Assembly (NCBI GenBank): GCA_949316495.1
Contig: OX439012.1
Coordinates: 29,430,435-29,494,434, forward strand
Source: Amphiduros pacificus
Taxonomy: Eukaryota; Annelida; Polychaeta; Phyllodocida; Hesionidae
Direction: 5' to 3'
Length of the DNA stretch: 64,000 nucleotides
Position numbers and translations under genes: made by a program. Positions 11,567 through 25,300 of the stretch are shown here, piece by piece. The stretch's first letter is position 1. Every line of letters starts with the position of its first letter. A model generated the notes under the pieces. That model was not told where the DNA came from. It ran no database searches and was given only the letters and a program-made list of their open reading frames with translations.

Positions 11567-12600
11567 TCGCCTTACCCTAAAGGTTTGATTTTGTAACTAC
11601 CCAATTCAAACTTGTTTAAGATTGTTAAAAGCCATATTTTAACAAAAGGCAATATAACTATTCAATATGTGTTAGCAAATGTCATTTTCAAGATATTGAC
11701 TTCCCAAATAATCAATGTTAGGCCAATTATATTCAATGTTGTATTCAACCCTTTAAAATTGACTTCTTCAAGCTTGAAACTTTGAAATTTTCTCATCGAC
11801 ATTCTGTCCTTCAAATAACCTTTTTTGTACCGACAAGAGACTCTCAAATTCATTTTCTCAGAATTGACCTTTTCAATACTTTTCCCATCAAATGGCCTCA
11901 ACGATACTTTTTCCACTTCCCTCCACCCCCGAATGATTAATGGTTCGTCCCTAATTATAAGGTTTATGTCTCAACCTTGACGTTCATAAGTCCAATATTC
12001 TCTTTGCTTATTAACTGTTATGCACTCTCTCCTTACCAACAAACAAAAACTATTATCAAATGTTAATAAATACTTGCCTTGAGCATGTGACTTCAGCAAA
12101 TATGAATATGTTGGATAATGACTGGATGATTTTCCCCAGTATTTGAATTATATGTCTGTCTTTAAGGAATCATCTATATGTTCAATCCCCATTCAACCTT
12201 AGGGACATATTATCAAGTGTTGGGTTGTGGCACTAATACTATCCATCCATTCAGTGTATTTTCCAATCAAGTTTTCTTGTTGCTATTGCCAGCAGATCTG
12301 TGTGATGTTTGATACAAGTGATGTCCATATTCACACCAATTCTTGATGTGGCGCCCTCTATATTATCAAAATCATGATCATGCCAATGCATACATGTAAA
12401 GGGCACATACGAAAAACGCATTTCTTCATTTTAGGCAATATATGCCTAAATGACCAATAGGCCGTATGTACCTGTAGAACATGTTGCTCCATACCAGGAC
12501 ATTGCTGCCATGTGAACAAGTATGAATGCAAGACATGACTCTTCATGAATATCAGGTTTTGGACTGATTGGTAAAAAATTAGATGAATATACACACAGAG

Positions 12601-12760
12601 TCAATTTTGTACTGACAGTTACACTGATTGCTCAACGCCTATGTCAAACACCTGATCTCAGGTTGTGACCTGACGTTGGTCAATTCTGGTTGGATGACAT
12701 TTTGGGGGACAAGACAAGTATTTTTGACCCAAGGGATTCAATATAGGGCAGTGAGGGCAG
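12601..12760 (+). repeat. Diverged dispersed repeat, copy 1
   Basis: Shares scattered blocks with about 13528-13705 in the same order: TTTTGTACT, ACTGATTG then TCAA, GTTGGTCAATTC, GGCAAGTATT-like and AGGGCAGTGA-like. Family unknown; possibly an old element fragment. Confidence 0.4.
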
Positions 12761-13527
12761 AGGTAGGGAGATCATTTCAAAGATTTCCTTGTGGAAAAGA
12801 AAACGTGTTTCATATCAGGTATGAGAGCAGAATCATTTTGACCCCATCTGACACTGGTAAATAATGCATGTAGAGAATCATTACTGAGAACACTTTAATC
12901 ATTGACTCATTATGAATCCGTCTATATATACAAATAAAAACCCCAAGTACATTTTTTATCTATAATATTTATCTACGATAAAACGTTAACGAATGTGTCA
13001 TGTGCAATCCATTATTAAAATTGAAAAAAAATCTTTACATGTCAAACCATCAAGCGTAAATATCCATTCCAGCTTGCTTTCACAGGTTCGGCTATAACTT
13101 AAAGGTAAACGCTTCATGCAGCTGTTTATATTAAAGAAGATGCTTCCTGTGGACACTGCTTTGGAGGGTGAGTTCTGAGTGATATACTCCAACCCTCATT
13201 GATTTCACTGAGACTTTTGATCTGTGAAAAAGATCACACCAGTGTTATTCCACGCCTCTTTGTTACCAGACATTTTACAGATTTCATTTGGAAGAAATCG
13301 ATATGATTTGAGCAACAGGGACCTGGGCATAGATACAGATAGACATTGCAGCGATTATATCTAATGTGTGTGATCATCACCCTACCCTTCATAGAAGGAC
13401 TTCTCTATCATATCAGTCCATGCCACCAAAGGTATAGAGGTGTGCAAAAATTTAACAGCAAGTCATCAGTATTCATAAAAATCTGGCTGTCTACCTATTG
13501 GTGAAAGAATATAAATAGATTTGTTTT

Positions 13528-13705
13528 GTACTCGCATTTGTACTGATTGGTCAATTTATGTGCCAGACACCTGGCTATATTATATGACCAGATGTTGGTC
13601 AATTCAGTATTGATGATATTTTTGTGAGCAGGGCAAGTATTAAGAACTCGTGGAGTTCCAAACTTTGGATGAGACCAAAACAGGGCAATGAATGCAGAGG
13701 TAGTA
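13528..13705 (+). repeat. Diverged dispersed repeat, copy 2
   Basis: Partner of the copy about 930 bases to the left, direct orientation, with many substitutions and small gaps. Confidence 0.4.
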
Positions 13706-15240
13706 ATCAAATACTCCCTTTGTTAGGTAGAGTATCATCACACAAGTATCTGCTTAATCTCCAATTCCTAGAAGTATTATTGTGACTTTATTGCACTTTT
13801 TGACAATATCAAATTGATATATCTTTTTCTAAATGAAGCCATTTTTCATGCAATTGCAATCCTAAAACACCTATTATGTTACCAAGCATAACAATATCAT
13901 TTAAAGATGTCTTTGTGAGACATGCTCAACGCCAACGTATTCAAAGTTTAAAATCCATGATTAGATATTGAAGTAATCAGCTTTGTATCAATGAAAACTT
14001 GGTAATTATAGTTGACACATCATTTCCTCTGACTCTTTCCTAGAAATCTTTGTCTTGTTCCAACGATTTAAGAACCATTTAAATCAATGCTTCAAATGTA
14101 TTTTCCAAGACGATATTAATGAAAACCCATCTATTCTATTGTAAACTTATCTAATCCAATTTATACTTATTAATTCTCATTTATACTATTGCAGACCATT
14201 TTGCATAGACAAATGAGTGAAATACAGATTTTCTGCTTGCATTTATATACACTAACTCGCAGGTAAACCTTAGGTAAAATTGAATGTGACAAACTATAAA
14301 ATTCTTTATTTAGGTGTGAATGCTTTCGCTGCTATTCAACTGTTTAATCCCCAATAACTGGTCCTTACTCCACTATTTTACTTCCTATATTTATTTTTAT
14401 TTGAGTTTTGAATGTGATAACAATAGTTTGTTTCATAATAGAAACATATTAAATCCTTTCTGTCCTTAAGAAGAATGACAATTTTCTGAATCAGAACCCT
14501 TACACAATCCATACATCTTTACCTAATGGAATGAAGCGCTATAATTCTGCAGACGATACTTTAAAATGTGCCTGCAATCTGATTAGACTGGTATAAAAGA
14601 AGAGCTCTGTCACAATAATAGAATAATTTTGCAATGAACTGTCAATTATGTCACATCTAAGCGGTGAAAAACGTAACTCTAAGGAAATATGTATGAACGT
14701 TACAAAGGGCGGTTCCAGCTAGACCAATAAGTAGATAAATATTATTGAATTTGGTTACAATTTCTCTTCATGAAAGGATTGCAAATACTCTTTTTCTAAT
14801 CAATATGGAATTGAATTTGGACACGTTTTCAGATTATTTTCTTCAGTTTTAAGGTATTTTTGGATGACTTTGAATAGAGTTCTTTATGGATGTGCTTTCC
14901 TGTACAAATCAAATGTTGTAAGTTGTTATTTCACTCATTGAAATGGCTGAATTTACCATAACTGAAATACATAACTCTTGTGTTGTGTTTGTTGTAGTTT
15001 GTTTCAACGTGTATTCCTATACAATTAAGGTTGAAGCATGTCAGACAGAACTTTGCAGCTGAGACTAAGTGTCCTACTAATATTGATATTCTATTATAAT
15101 TATCACACAGACTTTCTGATAAGTTTTTGTTCCCAAAATGAGTAATTTGCCATTATTGGGATAATAGAAATGCATGCTGGGTAGAATAAAGAGGTATTGA
15201 AAAGGATTAAAACACAATGATAAATATCACAATTATAATG

Positions 15241-16929
15241 CACCTGCTCAGATATTGCACCTCACCTACTCTGATATTGCACCTCACCTACTCTGACCTT
15301 GCACCTCACCTACTCTGATCTTGCACCTCACCTACTCTGATATTGCACCTCACCTTCTCTGATATTGCACCTCACCTACTCTGATGTTGCACCTCACCTA
15401 CTCTAATATTGCATCTCACCTTCTCTGATATTGCACCTCACCTGCTCTGACCTTGCAGCTCACCTACTCTGATCTTGCACCTCACCTACTCTGATGTTGA
15501 ACCTCACCTACTCTAATGTTGCACCTCACCTACTCTGATCTGGCACCTCACCTACTCCGATATTGCACCTCACCTACTCTGATATTGCACCTCACCTACT
15601 CCGATCTCTCACCTCACCTACTCTAATGTTGCACCTCACCTACTCTAATGTTGCACCTCACCTACTCTGATGTTGCACCTCACCTACTCTGATGTTGCAC
15701 CTCACCTACTCTAATATTACTCATCTACTCTGATATTGCACCTCACCTACTCTGATGTTACATCTCACCTTCTCTGATATTGCACCTCACCTACTCTAAT
15801 ATTGCATCTCATCTACTCTGATATTGCATCTCATCTACTCTGATATTGCACCTCGCCTACTCTGATATTGCACCTCACCAACTCCGATCTCACCAGCACC
15901 TCACTTACGCTGATGTTGCACCTCACCTACTCTTATGTTGCACCTCACCTACTCTGATATTGCACCTCACCTACTCTGATATTGCACCGCATCTACTCTG
16001 ATGTTGAACCTCACCTACGTTGCACCTCACCTACTCCGATATTGCACCTCACCTACTCTGATATTGCACCTCACCTACTCCGATCTCTCACCTCACCTAC
16101 TCTAATGTTGCACCTCACCTACGCTGATGTTGCACCTCACCTACTCTAATGTTGCACCGCACCTACTCTGATATTGCACCTCACCTACTCCGATATTGCA
16201 CCTAACCTACTTTGTTATTGAACCTCACCTACTCTGATGTTGAACCTCACCTACTCTGATCCGACACCTCATTTACTCTGATGATGAACCTCACCTACTC
16301 TAATATTGCACCTCATCTACTCTGATATTGCACCTCACCTACTCTAATATTGCACCTCACCTACTCTGATATTGCACCTCACCAACTCTTATATTGCATC
16401 TCATCTACTCTGATATTGCACCTCGCCTACTCTGATATTGCACCTCGCCTACTCTTATATTGCACGTCACCTACTCTGATCTGGCACGTCACCTACTCTG
16501 ATATTACACCGTACCTACTCTGATCTGGCACCGTACCTACTCTGATGTTGCACGTCACCTACTCTGATCTGGCACGTCACCTTCTCTGATCTGGCACGTC
16601 ACCTACTCTGATATTGCACCGCACCTACTCTGATGTTGCACCTCACCTACTCTGATATTGCACCGCACCTACTCTGATATTGCACCGTGAGGTGCACCTC
16701 ACCTACTCTGATCTGGCACGTCACCTACTCTGATATTGCACCTGCCTACTCTGATATTGCACCTCACCTACTCTGATCTGGCAATTCACCTACTCTGATG
16801 TTGCACCTCACCTACTCTTATATTGCATTTCATCTACACTGATATTGCACCGCACCTACTCTGATGTTGCACCTCACCTACTCTGATCTGGCACGTCACC
16901 TACACTGATAATGTACTGCACCTCACCTA
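15241..16929. repeat. 22-bp minisatellite, about 76 copies
   Basis: The unit CACCTCACCTACTCTGATAT followed by TG is tandemly repeated with many point variants (GATGTTG, GATCTGG, TAATATTG). It lies inside intron 1 of the SUEL-CUB gene. The pyrimidine-rich strand is the plus strand, so the transcript carries the purine-rich complement. Confidence 0.95.
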
Positions 16930-17587
16930 TATTTACTTTAATTCTATTCATCCCAACATTATTCAATAACTTCACTTAATATGAATAACCCCCAACGCCA
17001 CGTTACACACCAAAGCTTCATTTTGCTCATATAAATTCCATCTTGTTCATCAACAACTCATGATGTTATGATAATAAACTCATCAGGTTCAACACCTCTG
17101 CACTTTGAGTATCTGCTCAGCATATAACCCATACCTCCCTCCCCCTTTTGCACCCTGACTAAATGAACACTGTTGTGTCTACAGCAGAATGATGGATGAT
17201 CACAATACTCCACTTACAAAACACGTTGACACTGCTATGATGAATCACGAGCCACTGGCTTCTTGGTCTGAGTTTCAGTAAAATGATATTGACTGATATG
17301 TCAAATGACAAGTAGCCATTACGGCTAAGGATGTGAAATATAATGTGTGTAGCCTTAGGAAGATTGCATCTTGTTAGTATACCATGCTTAATCTACAGGT
17401 GTACTTGTGAGAACATGTCTTTTGGTTTTTAATGAGGTTTTATATAACTTTGTGGAGTGGGGATTCTTCTTTTCTATAAGTGCATGTCATTGACTTGACA
17501 GACTAATTGGCAATAACAAATATGTTATATAAACTGCTTCTTGTAATTAACTCAGATAAATTAACTCAGGTAAATTATGAAACAAGT

Positions 17588-17615
17588 GTGTGTGAGTGTG
17601 TGTGTGTGTGTGTGA
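17588..17615. repeat. (GT)n microsatellite
   Basis: Short GTGTGTGAG then GT run, about 28 bases, in intron 1. Confidence 0.8.
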
Positions 17616-18073
17616 GTTTATGAGCTATGTTCTTATAATCATGTTTTGATATATAAAACAATTACCCTTTTTGCTTTATTTGGCATTTGATTTTCAGAAG
17701 GAACAATTGTTCTCTAAATAACCAGTTCTAATTGTATAAAAGAACAGTAAAGACACATAAAAAATTCACTAAAAAGCATTGTATTGTTTTTCTCCATTTT
17801 ATGTCGGTATGGGTTCTGACAAGGCGAACGTTAGCCAGAGTCTAATTTAGCCGGGTCACGTGGTGAACAACGTGCAGGTCAAACCTAGGTGAGTTACTCC
17901 TGATGAGCAGCTGGGTGCCACACACAGGAAGCACCGTGGCTCCCCCTATAGTAGACCTGCCCAAGGTCAGTCTCCAACCACATGAAAACACTATATATTT
18001 TTGATTCCCTTTGGTTTCTTGCCAAGCCAATTGTCAAGCGACTTTTTCTTTGGTGCTGGAGCCGATTGCTTAC

Positions 18074-18149
18074 CGTGTGCACATACTGTAAGGCCTATCA
18101 AAAATGTGCAAACCTGGAAAAAGAATCGTGAAATAAGAGAATAGCTCAT
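18074..18149 (-). CDS. Exon 1: signal peptide of the SUEL-CUB protein
   Basis: From the ATG at 18149 the frame reads 25 codons plus one base to the donor at 18073 (GTAAGC). The peptide MSYSLISRFFFQVCTFLIGL then TVCAHG has a basic residue, a long hydrophobic core and a V-x-A cleavage context before HG, so it is a good secretory signal. It joins in phase 1 to exon 2. Two doubts remain. The start context is weak, with T at -3, and an in-frame upstream ATG lies at 18230. Also, CTTTTTCCAG ending at 18114 could be an acceptor, making this a 40-base second exon whose start lies upstream. Confidence 0.6.
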
Positions 18150-18545
18150 GTAAACTGAACAAAATGACAAAACTGGCTGTGTTTGAGAGTGTCTGATTAA
18201 GCTTAGAGATAAAATTGATTTCTGGTTCATACTGTATATTTGTCAGATTGAGAAAAATCCAAATACCTCTCAATCCACCTGTCTAACATGTGTTAGTGAC
18301 TGGCCAAATAAAATAAGTTCGATTCATAATGTAGAATGGTGCCTTTCTGGTTGAGTTTGTAAAGGACACATGGATGTACTATTCAATTCATGTTAACCCC
18401 TCTGGCAAGCCTATCTTATCTCGCATATGACACCTGCTTCTCTCATTCAGGGTGCAAATTGGGACATGCCGTGCCATGTATGAGAACGTAAATGATTCTG
18501 AGGTTGAAACACTTCAATGTGTGCTGAGTTTAACTCTTACATCTT

Positions 18546-18547
<2 letters not shown>
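18150..18547. other. Upstream flank of the SUEL-CUB gene
   Basis: No TATA box at a convincing distance and no CpG-rich promoter seen. The real promoter may lie here or further upstream if there is another 5' exon. Confidence 0.35.

Positions 18548-18620
<73 letters not shown>
18548..18620. repeat. (AT)n tract, about 73 bp
   Basis: Pure run abutting the left arm of the foldback that follows. Confidence 0.95.
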
Positions 18621-18622
<2 letters not shown>

Positions 18623-18626
<4 letters not shown>

Positions 18627-18859
18627 GTTACCTGTCTTCAAACATTTCTATGAATGAGCTGAGCTGTCATTACCTGAGATATGTGAGAAATTGTTTTCCG
18701 AATGTTTATATTTGCATATATATATTTGTATATAATTCTATATTGTAAAGACCATGTGATATACACAAATATATAAACATTCGGAAAACAATATCTCACA
18801 TATCTCAGGTAATGACAGCTCAGCTCATTCATAGAAATGTTTGGAGACAGGTAACATAT
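18623..18859. mobile_element. Foldback with arms of about 98 bp beside a TA tract
   Basis: The left arm (about 18623-18722), containing ATATGTTACCTGTC and CTGAGCTGTCATTACCTGAG, returns inverted as the right arm (about 18762-18859) with about 40 bases of spacer. Differences are few (for example GAGAAATTG versus CAATATCTC). A long inverted repeat of this fidelity looks recent. It may be a foldback element or a template-switch product. Confidence 0.7.
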
Positions 18860-19417
18860 CTGAGAAAGAACAGATTTAAGGCATGGGTACCTGTCTTGTG
18901 TATCTACGATGTAAGGACAGTCCTGATATGTCTTACTCTGATCCATATGAGGTATAATTACATGTCTCACATATCTAAGATTGAATCGTATAAGGTAAGG
19001 TGACATATATACGGTGTCTAGGATAGGATCTTGTTTGGTATTGAGACAGAACTCTGATGAAACCATGCAAGATGCATTGCTAAGGGCTAAGAGGTAAGAG
19101 GCAACAATGTACAGAATAGGATTAAGTACAATGGTCGGTCTGAAATATGGAGAGTCCTTACCATTTCACAGACTAAGCAGTTTGCACAAACTAAACAGTT
19201 TGCATGCTCTTTTGTAAATAATAATTATAAAATGTCTTGTATTTTTAATAGTTTTGATTTCTCATATATATAACTTAATGAGATTATTCCCTTAATGTCA
19301 ACTTCTAAGATCTAAAACAGACTCATCATGTAAGGTTCAGAAGATTAACTGATGGAGGCAAGATGTAGCTGATAGTGGCAGGTCTATAATCTATAAAAGT
19401 AGATAAATTTTAAATTC
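18860..19417. other. Single-copy sequence, no gene
   Basis: Continues the foldback flank; several CTCACATATCT-like motifs echo the arms. No exon recognised. Confidence 0.4.
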
Positions 19418-20147
19418 AAGATCCAAGATAGACCTATGTTGTTCAAGATCTAAGATAGACGTTACTCAAAGTTCTATATAGACACATGTTATTCAAAATG
19501 TTTTCTAAGGTAGACCCATATGATGTAGCTGGCATTAGAGAACTCAGTGTAAGAGACGAGGATACAAGATAAACCCATGTGATTGAAAGTCCAAGATGGA
19601 CCCATGTAATTCAAGATACAAGATAGACCCTTGTAATTCAATATCCAAGATAGACCCTTGTAATTCAAGATACAAGATAGACCAATGTGATTCAAGATAC
19701 AAGATAGACCAATGTGATTCAAGACACAAGATAGACCCTTGTAATTCAAGGTCCAAGATAGACCCATGTGATTTAAAGTCCAAGATAGACCCATGTAAAA
19801 CAAGATACAAGATAGACCCATGTAATACAAGATACAAGATAGACCCATGTAATTCAAGATACAAGATAGACCCATGTAATACAAGATACAAGATAGACCC
19901 ATGTAATTCAAGATCCAAGATAGACCCATGTGATTTAAAGTCCAAGATAGACCCATGTAATACAAGATACAAGATAGACCCATGTAATACAAGATACAAG
20001 ATAGACCCATGTAATCCAAGATACAAGATAGACCCATGTAATACAAGATACAAGATAGACCCATGTAATTCAAGATCCAAGATAGACCCATGAAATTCAA
20101 GACACAAGATAGACCCATGTGATTTAAAGTCCAAGATAGACCCATAT
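19418..20147. repeat. 27-bp minisatellite, about 27 copies
   Basis: Units of 27 bases built from GACCCATGTAAT then CAAGATACAAGATA, with diverged copies at the left edge (19418-19510). Because 27 is a multiple of three and the unit lacks stops in several frames, long nine-residue-periodic ORFs appear on both strands (up to 218 codons). These are repeat artefacts with no start context or splice evidence. Confidence 0.95.
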
Positions 20148-23100
20148 GATGGTCACATCAGAGGCAGCTGGCCATAGACTACACGGTGTGAGGTATGAGA
20201 CAGGCCTAGCAGATCTGAAGGAGAAATGTGGACCTCTGGTTCAGCATCATAGAGGGTTAAATGGGGTCTGCCATAACACATTCCAGGGCTAATGATGAAT
20301 TGTAGCCGACTTCAGCTGTCTGCACAGGTTGGCGTGTTCTGGAGGGAACCCCAGGGTTTGCACCGCTCACTCTTTCTCAACAAAGCACCGAGTGTCCCTG
20401 TCATAATATTTCCCAGTGCGGAAAAAGCAAACTCCCTCCTTCCCAGGCGTCCTATCAACTTAATTCTATATTGTTTTTTTTTGTATCATTTAACCTTATT
20501 TTCAAATTAGATTTTCTCTCTGAGTCTGATAAAAGGTAGTGTGCACTAAAAGTAAAAATGAGCATTTATATATTTGCAATCTATATTAATGCTAAGTCGA
20601 CAGTTTCATTTATGTAAAGACCATGTGTTTTCGGTCATGCACACTCATGATAACCAAAATGATAACCAATTTGCATTCTGAATATAAATAATTCATTGGT
20701 AATCAATTATTTCAAACAAAAGAGAAATTAAAATATATATGGTATACTATTGTTATGGTCAATGTTGAGTAACACTACAAAATATCTTACTGTCATTTCA
20801 GTTTAACATCTTCCACTTTCAGACATATAAAGACAATCATAATAAGAGCTTTAATATATGTGAGCCGAATATGTATATGCATATTATATGAACTACATAA
20901 TCTCAAAGTTTCCCAGTTATTTAATAAACCGTATGAAGACAGTCTTGCAGCAGGCAGTACCTCACATTTACTACCCATCAGCGAGTCATAGTGGCCATCT
21001 TGACAAGCCTCGCTCCCGCTAATAGAAGGGGCCTGTGGGAGGTTCCTAGCTTGTCTAACATCCTTTATGGCAATCAAGTAGGGTGTCCCAAGAATTATGA
21101 CAAGCAGATACGGCCTTCACAGACCTCTGACCTAATTACAGTCTAGCATTCCTGTGGCATTAGCCCACGCCCCTCATATTAGGAATGACACATACCGGTG
21201 AAGATGAGCACGTCGGCATAATGTGATTATGGCTTATTCTTAACCAGCAACAATGGGATGGCACTCAAATGATCTGTAAGATATCTGCATCGATGCCATT
21301 AGCAGGCAATGTGTATTATGGCTTATGATTCATTGTCTTGACCTTGGAGGAACCTTCCCGATCAAGATGCAATTTATCTCGACTCAATATCAAGAGCAAT
21401 TAGTTCGGTTTCCTGTCCGCTAAATTGGGAAATGAGTTGAAACTTATTATAGATATTTAAGTGGTGTCTAGTGCCCAGGATGACGGGCGATATTAGGTAC
21501 AAGTGACATTCCATATGAATATTGTCGTGATAAGCAAATACTGGGGCTGGACAATCATCATTCAATCATCAGGCATTACCCCATGAGTAGGCAGAAATAG
21601 CCTAATTGAGCCACACAAGAATTTCCATACTCTTCAATATTGAGACAGATAAAGCAAGGGACAATTTTGTCTTTTAGTTCCCGTCTTATTCCATATTTTA
21701 CCGCTGCAGTTCAGATCACATATGCCAGTAGATGTTTTATATGACCTTAGCCCAACACCGGTGCTTTATATACAATTTAACCTGCCCTATTATACGTCTG
21801 AGGGCTAGTAGCCCTATTTATGCACAAATGTGATTTACTGAGATCCAATATTTACGTAAATTGAGGACCAGGCCTTCTGCTGAGCGGCTGCAGTAGTTTG
21901 ATACTGACCAAATGTGTTTAAATAACCTCTGCCAAACCAAAAAACCTCAAACAGCTATTGTCGTGGATGAAACTCTTCCCAGGATAAGATGGCTCATATT
22001 GCTGCTTAATTCATTTAGCAGACTGATTAGTCTGCATGGCAACAGATCTGACAGGAAGAACCAAAGGATCACTTCCTGCCAGCTCCAGAAGAAACTACCC
22101 GATCACTATCCCAAGTCTCCTGCATAATTTCAATTTCAGATCCAGATGTTTTCTCAACACCCACCTCTCGGGGCAGCAATTCGATTTTTGTAACTCGGAC
22201 CAAACCCATTTCAACACACGGTTCAGTAAAGCTGGTGACATTTTGCCCTTTTTGCCTGTACAGCCCAGTGCTTGCATGCATATTTAGCCATCCTGGCTCA
22301 TATTAGAAGCAAAACAGAGCCAGCATGAAGAAATCTGTCTTGTTCTGCTGTCCTCACATGCCAATTTTTTTTTCAATCTGGCCCATTATAACACCGTGTT
22401 TATGAAGCAAAAAGCACCGGACCCGAAGGAGCAGAAAATCGGCAAATAAATGATGTTTTCCTGAGGCCTTCCCCTCGCCAATAATGTGGGGCAGTTGCAG
22501 CATATTTGCTACTTGTCTTGTGATTTGTGAAGCTAATAGCCAGGCAGTGATAGTTGCTCTCCGCCAAGCCCTGCTGTAAATGCTTTTATGTGCTCACAAA
22601 GAAATGCCATCACCATCTCTATATTTTGTGCAACACCCTGTTGCCAACAGTCACTCTTTGTATTGATTGCTTCGCTCGGATTCTATTTCTCATTTATATA
22701 TATCTTTTGCTGATTACTCAGGGCAGTTTCCATGTGGTCTACAAGACGATTTACTTGGGTTTTTTGTCTGTTTTTTATATGAGAGCAGTGTTTATATATA
22801 AACTTGTATAATGCATGTCAAAAGGACACAGATTTATAATCGCCAAAGGACGAATACCTCTGTCTTGTTCACCGACTATTTCCTGATTCAAATAAAATGT
22901 CCTGTTTATTTCCCTGTGGCATACTTCTTTATAATGGCGAAACAAAGCAAGTTCATGCATCAGAAAAACGACTTAGGTCAAAAGCAAATGAAGGATATTC
23001 TTTGAAATGGCTAGTTGGTTTCATCAAATATCTCAGCAAAGCCACAATGTTCATAGTGTCACAGAGAGTCCCAGGATTGTCGATAGCAGTGCAGATATTT

Positions 23101-25221
23101 TCACTGATTCACGAGCGCGCATGTCAAAGGCTATTGGAAACTTATAGACGAGGCCGGTTGGGGTGGTCATAGCTACATTTAACACTGGCACAAGACACCC
23201 CAATGCTTGTGTTATTTAAGGGAAGATTTGTACTATAGAGAGCAGAGAGATATACTCGCGGGGATATGCTCATCATTTCTTGGCTTAAATATGTTTATAG
23301 CTGATAGATGCGCTGAGGGTTTGTTCAGCTCTGTGCTCAGGGTTTTTTTTTTCAAATAAATCTGTTCACTTATAGACCTAGCTTTCAGGACAAGGCGGTT
23401 ATTTGTTGTCTACTGAAATGGGGGACACGCTTCGGGTAAATGTCATCAGATTATGAACCAGTTTACGATGTCAAATGCAGTAGCGGTCTGATCAATGGTG
23501 CATACACGCAGTTTCCTATATTTCACTACCATCTAGTGTATGTACTTACCCTACTATATTTCTCAATTTATACCGCTAAACCGTCAATAGCAATGTGAAC
23601 ATTTGTCGTTTATTTCCAAAATGAAGTATTTTGTCAGCGCCTATTCTGCCCTAAGGGTTAGGAATATCAGGCCTCATCACTCCAGACCCACTACAGTAGA
23701 GTTGGTACATGGGGAAAAGTGAACGGTGGGGTGGACAGAGCTGGAGTCAGTTACCGCCAAGTTCTCGCAAAGTGTGCACGTGATCCCGTGTAAATGTAAT
23801 CCAAGGATTTTGATTGTCTGAAGCAATAATCCATTTCCAAGCCTTTGTTTGGCTCACTATTGTATCTATTTTTCAAAACTATTTGTTCTCTTGAGTTAGC
23901 TATGTAAATAGTGCTAATAATCAACTTTCTATTCACCCATACTCCATTAAAACCCGGTGTGAAATCTGTGTATATATTATATGTGAGCTTGAGGTTTGTT
24001 CAGGTCTGTGAGCTTGAGGTTTGTTCAGATTTATTTTCAAATAAAATAATAGAGCTTCTTTTCGGCTTCTCTGTATTACATAACTTGTGTCCAATCTTGA
24101 CACACCTTTTCACCAATGACGGTATAATAACCTGCAATATTTTCTGTAGATTAAAAGCAACTTTTTTCCTTGACGTAAATGGTAACTTTTACTGGAAAAC
24201 TGTAAAGACCTTAATTTGTTGAATTAGCATTGTTAATGAGACTGTCCATTTGATATACATGTAGGTTTGACATTGTCACGGCAGATTTCTGTGGAAATCT
24301 CACGAGATACTTCATGAGAGATCTCTTTCAAGTCCCTTGCAAAGATTTATATTATTTATATTATTGGTTCTTCAAATGTGATTTTTTAACAAATGATGTA
24401 AATTGATAACCTTTAAAAGATGGAATTCATATTTTGAAAGGTTCAAGTGTGTAGAAATTGCTGTAAAAATACACCAAAAGTTGCTGATATTTTATAATTA
24501 CTTCCAACAGTGTAACTCTACACATATATCATTATATAGCTCAAATAATATCAAAATGACATGAGGATATTAAGGACAAATTGATCAGATCATTCTCACA
24601 TTTTGTTGGTAAATACAGTGAATTCTCTTATTGATTATAAACACATAACTGTGAAAAATCAGTGTCCATGAAACCAGACATGTAGGACTACAGTGGAGAA
24701 AATGCTATCAAAGATTAATAATACATGGCTCAGATAATATGAAACTTAAATGAGGATGCTAAGGAGAGGTTGGACATGTCCCTCTTACATATTATGGGGA
24801 CGATGAAGCTGGCCTTGCCTCTAATCCATCAAGTAGCCACCCATGTTGTCCCCCGAGATGGAACGGGAAGTGGTCTCTATTGACAACGGATAGGTTTTCT
24901 TGCCTTCCAAGATGGAGAGTGTATCAGGCCGGGAAGCCAGATCTGCCAGTTACAAAGACATAAATTGCCACAACATTGCCGCTTGAGCGTCCTTGTGCAG
25001 TCTTCTAATCTTTATTTAATGAATCAGATACAGTAAGAAGGTTTCCCCTAGGAGTCTACATTATTTATACACAGCGTGATTATTCCTGATATTCAGATGT
25101 GAACCTCTGACTTCCTATGTCTATCATATCTATCAACTGGATTTATGTCTTTTTAGGTTCCTTGACTCATTTTTTGTACTTCCATTACGTCAACACCAAT
25201 TCAAGACAGACGGACAGACAG
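20148..25221. other. Gene-free, partly GC-balanced sequence, possibly conserved non-coding
   Basis: No coding exon recognised. About 20.9-22.5 kb is less AT-rich and non-repetitive, with homeodomain-like TAATTA and GATA-type words. It has the texture of conserved regulatory DNA, which only an alignment could show. The other parts are AT-rich single-copy sequence. Confidence 0.35.
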
Positions 25222-25300
25222 ACACGCACACTCAAACGCGCACGCACACGCGCACGCGCACGCACACGCACACGCACACGCACACGCACACGCACACGCA
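25222..25300. repeat. (CACACG)n and related microsatellite
   Basis: Runs of CACACGCACACG and CGCACACGCG give Arg/Thr-periodic frames without coding meaning. Confidence 0.85.

Noticed and set aside
15241-16929. CRISPR-like or coding interpretation of the 22-bp array
   Set aside because: Units are contiguous with no spacers, in a eukaryotic intron. It is an ordinary minisatellite.
18074-18230. Longer N-terminus from the ATG at 18230
   Set aside because: It would place about 27 polar residues before the hydrophobic core, which makes a poor signal peptide. The ATG at 18149 gives a normal one.
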